Source: Thermomicrobiales bacterium
GTDB lineage: Bacteria > Chloroflexota > Chloroflexia > Thermomicrobiales > UBA6265
Reading direction: 5' to 3'
DNA: 7,875 nt
Assembly: GCA_025928535.1 (NCBI GenBank)
Contig: JAICJJ010000107.1
Location: forward strand, 1-7,875
Part shown: positions 6,302 through 7,875 of the stretch, in pieces
How the letters are laid out: every line of letters begins with the position of its first letter
Position numbering within the stretch: the stretch's first letter is position 1
Made by a program: the position numbers and the translations under genes
The notes under the pieces: generated by a model
The model's input: only the letters and a program-made list of their open reading frames with translations
Database searches by the model: none
What the model was told of the DNA's origin: nothing

Positions 6302-6877
6302 ATGGCGCTCAGAAAACCGGACGCTCCCTGGACCTACGACGATCTCCTCGCCCTGCCGGATGACGGAAAGCGGTACGAGATCATTGAAGGGGCGCTCTAC
6401 GAAATGACCGGCCCGAATACGGCGCATGGCGCCGCGGTCATGAATCTGATCGCGGCGCTGCTCCCGCTCGTGGCGGCGTTGGGCGGCAGGCTCTTCACGG
6501 CTCCGGTTGACCTGTTCGTGCGGGGAGCCAATCCTGTCCAGCCCGATATCATGGCCCTTTTGCCCGGCGGTCTCGCGGTCGTGGAGCGCCGCGGGGTTGA
6601 AGGCCCGCCGGATTTGGTCATCGAAGTCATTTCGCCGTCGAACCGTGATCATGACACGCACACGAAGCGGGCGCTCTATGGCTGCGCGGGAGTTCGCGAA
6701 TACTGGCTGGTCGATCCCGACGCCCGCGCCCTCGAAATTTTGACCCTCGACCGGGCCGCACTCCATAGTTATGGCACGTTCAGCGGAGACGCGATAGTCA
6801 CGTCGCCTTTGCTCGAGGCGGCATTCTCCCTGGGGTTGGTCTTCGCCGGCATCGATGCCGATCGCGCCACCGAATGA
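6302..6877 (+). CDS. Uma2 family (DUF820) PD-(D/E)XK nuclease-like protein
   Basis: The 191 residues show the full Uma2 pattern. An N-terminal PWTYDDLLALPDDGKRYEII (9-28) with EGALYEM leads to the core: VQPDIMAL (79-86, Asp82), PPDLVIEVISPSNR (102-115, Glu108), Lys122 in THTKRALY, and VREYWLVDPD (131-140). Asp82, Glu108 and Lys122 form the expected PD-(D/E)XK metal site. These proteins are predicted nucleases of unknown biological role, often present in many copies in cyanobacteria, Chloroflexota and Deinococcus-Thermus. Of three in-frame ATGs (6287, 6296, 6302) I chose 6302. It has GGGAG 8 nt upstream, and the tandem copy has exactly the same six-residue spacing from its start to DAPWTY. A broken paralogue follows 45 bp later. 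Confidence 0.9.
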   Translation: MALRKPDAPWTYDDLLALPDDGKRYEIIEGALYEMTGPNTAHGAAVMNLIAALLPLVAALGGRLFTAPVDLFVRGANPVQPDIMALLPGGLAVVERRGVEGPPDLVIEVISPSNRDHDTHTKRALYGCAGVREYWLVDPDARALEILTLDRAALHSYGTFSGDAIVTSPLLEAAFSLGLVFAGIDADRATE

Positions 6878-6922
6878 CTTTGACAAGGCGCCCATCGTCG
6901 ATCGAATGAAGGGAGGCGCATC

Positions 6923-7455
6923 ATGGTGGCGACCCAACGCGACGCGCCCTGGACTTACGAAGATCTCCTCGCCCTGCCGGATGACGGACAGCGCTACGAG
7001 ATCATCGAGGGGACGCTCTACGAGATGACCGGCCCGAACGGCGCGCACATTCTCACGGTCAGCAATCTCGTCTTGCTGCTTCTGCCGCTCGCGCAGTTGG
7101 CCGGCGGCCGGCTGATCACCGCCGTCGCCGACGTCTTTTTCTCCGGCGCCGATCCGGTGCAGCCATCTCGCCGCGCGGGATCGAAGGCCCGCCGGACGTG
7201 ATCGTGGAAGTGATCTCCCCCGGCAATCGGGCGCACGACCTGTCGACCAAGCGGCTCCTCTACGAACGCGGCGGCGTCCGCGAATACTGGCTGGTCGATC
7301 CGACGGTGCGAACGATCGAAGTCCTGACGCTCGACGGCGACCGCTACCGGAGTCTCGGCGTATTCGCTGGCGACGCGTCGGCCCCGTCGCCTCTGCTGAC
7401 GGGCGGATTTTCGGCCGGAGCCGCCTTCGTCGGGTTGGACGATCTGCCCGCCTGA
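6923..7455 (+). pseudogene. Uma2 family gene broken by a 37-nt deletion and frameshift
   Basis: This is the tandem paralogue of the preceding gene; 53 of the first 75 aligned residues from DAPWTY to VQP agree. The start ATG at 6923 has GGGAGG 6 nt upstream. Compared with the intact copy, 37 nt are missing after 7164: the last base of the Pro81 codon through codon 93, including predicted catalytic Asp82. The frame shifts and ends at TGA 7199-7201. The rest (ISPRGIEGPPDVIVEVISPG, then TKRLLY with the predicted catalytic Lys, and VREYWLVDP) is intact in another frame to the stop at 7455. Both halves otherwise read cleanly, so the loss looks recent. A GTG at 7198-7200 overlaps the TGA (GTGA), so the C-terminal 85 residues could be translated separately. 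A sequencing or assembly error cannot be excluded, though a 37-nt loss is large for that. Confidence 0.85.
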
Positions 7456-7605
7456 GTCCGCGGCGCTGCCCGGTGTGCGATCATTGGCCCCTCACGCCGT
7501 CCGGTTCCGTGCGGGTGTCGCACTGGAGGGCGTTCCAGCAGGTTCGCATTGATCGACCGTCGGGTCGGGCGCGGGCTCGACCTGGCGTCCGCACGGAGTG
7601 ACGCG

Positions 7606-7875
7606 ATGATCCGCACCGGAGACGACTATCGGGAATCGATCCGCAACGGCCGCGAAGTCTACATCGACGGCGAGCGGGTCGAAGACGTGCCGAGCCACCC
7701 GGCGTTCAAGCCGGTGGTCGACATCCGCGCTCACATCTACGACATGGGGCACGGTCCGGCGACCCGCGACGTGATGACCTGGGTCGATCCCGCCACCGAC
7801 GAACGCTTCGCGATCGGCCCGAAATTGCCCCGAACGATCGACGACTGGCGCGCCAAGCGACGCGCGGTCGATCGC
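7606..7875 (+). CDS. 4-hydroxyphenylacetate 3-hydroxylase (HpaB/PvcC) family, N-terminal part
   Basis: Ninety codons are visible, running off the right edge; full members have about 480-520. The beginning is characteristic of the family: RTGDDYRESI (3-12), GREVYIDGERVEDV (15-28), SHPAFKP (30-36) and IRAHIYDM (40-47). Then come VMTWVDPATDERFAIG and LPRTIDDWRAKRRAVD. These flavin-dependent enzymes use FADH2 from a separate reductase (HpaC type) to ortho-hydroxylate phenols; related members instead are 4-hydroxybutyryl-CoA dehydratases. The DWRAKRRAVD segment favours the monooxygenase branch, but the substrate is not certain and the FAD-binding core lies outside the window. The ATG at 7606 has GGAG 7 nt upstream. 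The 150 bp before it show no convincing promoter or terminator. Confidence 0.85.
   Translation, partial: MIRTGDDYRESIRNGREVYIDGERVEDVPSHPAFKPVVDIRAHIYDMGHGPATRDVMTWVDPATDERFAIGPKLPRTIDDWRAKRRAVDR

Noticed and set aside
4239..6407. Long plus-strand open frame (722 codons) opposite the MutS-like gene
   Set aside because: It is a shadow of the real gene. The translation is Arg-rich without recognisable domains and it runs into the start region of the Uma2 gene in a different frame.
6880..6907. Perfect TTGACA with a TCGAAT hexamer 16 bp downstream, before the second Uma2 copy
   Set aside because: The -35 matches exactly, but transcription would start at about 6914, inside the GGGAGG ribosome site, and the -10 is weak. 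It is more likely chance or non-functional.
5813..7048. Minus-strand open frame with an internally repeated segment (RAGHxVERPxxDLV)
   Set aside because: The repeat is only the reverse strand of the two tandem Uma2 genes. The frame runs antisense to them and out of frame through the MutS-like gene.
7513..7541. Two small stem-loops (GTGCG/CGCAC and CTGGA/TCCAG) between the broken Uma2 gene and the hydroxylase gene
   Set aside because: The stems are only 5 bp with no T tract, so they are too weak to call a terminator or regulatory structure.

Overview
This is a GC-rich stretch (visibly close to 70% G+C) of a bacterial chromosome with tightly packed genes. No rRNA, tRNA, CRISPR array or insertion sequence is visible. 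The gene set points to a free-living, metabolically versatile bacterium: an aldehyde ferredoxin oxidoreductase with its own MoaD-like carrier, a YggT protein, a membrane-anchored MutS-like ATPase, tandem Uma2 proteins and a 4-hydroxyphenylacetate 3-hydroxylase family flavoprotein. From general memory of such proteins, the YggT and Uma2 sequences resemble those of Chloroflexota (Thermomicrobia-like). That assignment is an inference and is weak.

Layout. From about 6215 down to 1 everything is on the minus strand. In transcription order: a MutS-like ATPase with predicted transmembrane helices (6215-4317) overlaps a metallo-beta-lactamase-fold hydrolase (4320-3583) by an ATGA junction. After 107 bp holding a perfect hairpin comes a MoaD/ThiS-family sulfur carrier ending in Gly-Gly (3475-3191), then 4 bp later an aldehyde ferredoxin oxidoreductase (3186-1369). 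After a short gap with a plausible promoter comes yggT (1274-1014) and a 40-residue single-helix membrane protein (977-855). After a further 197 bp with two perfect hairpins comes an NTF2/SnoaL-like protein (657-232), which overlaps by ATGA a small membrane protein cut off by the window start (235-1).

From 6302 rightward the genes are on the plus strand: an intact Uma2-family nuclease-like protein (6302-6877); a close tandem copy (6923-7455) broken by a 37-nt deletion that removes a predicted active-site aspartate and shifts the frame; and the first 90 codons of a 4-hydroxyphenylacetate 3-hydroxylase (HpaB/PvcC) family monooxygenase (7606 to beyond the window).

How the genes work together. 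The clearest functional unit is moaD-aor. The carrier would supply sulfur for the pterin dithiolene that binds tungsten or molybdenum in the oxidoreductase. The mutS-like/hydrolase pair and the NTF2/membrane-protein pair are translationally coupled, but no shared function can be read from the sequence. I do not see convincing evidence for a wholly new system. The most unusual items are the Uma2 copy split at a GTGA stop/start overlap, the paired hairpins before the NTF2 gene, the small membrane protein behind yggT, and the membrane-anchored MutS relative coupled to a hydrolase.
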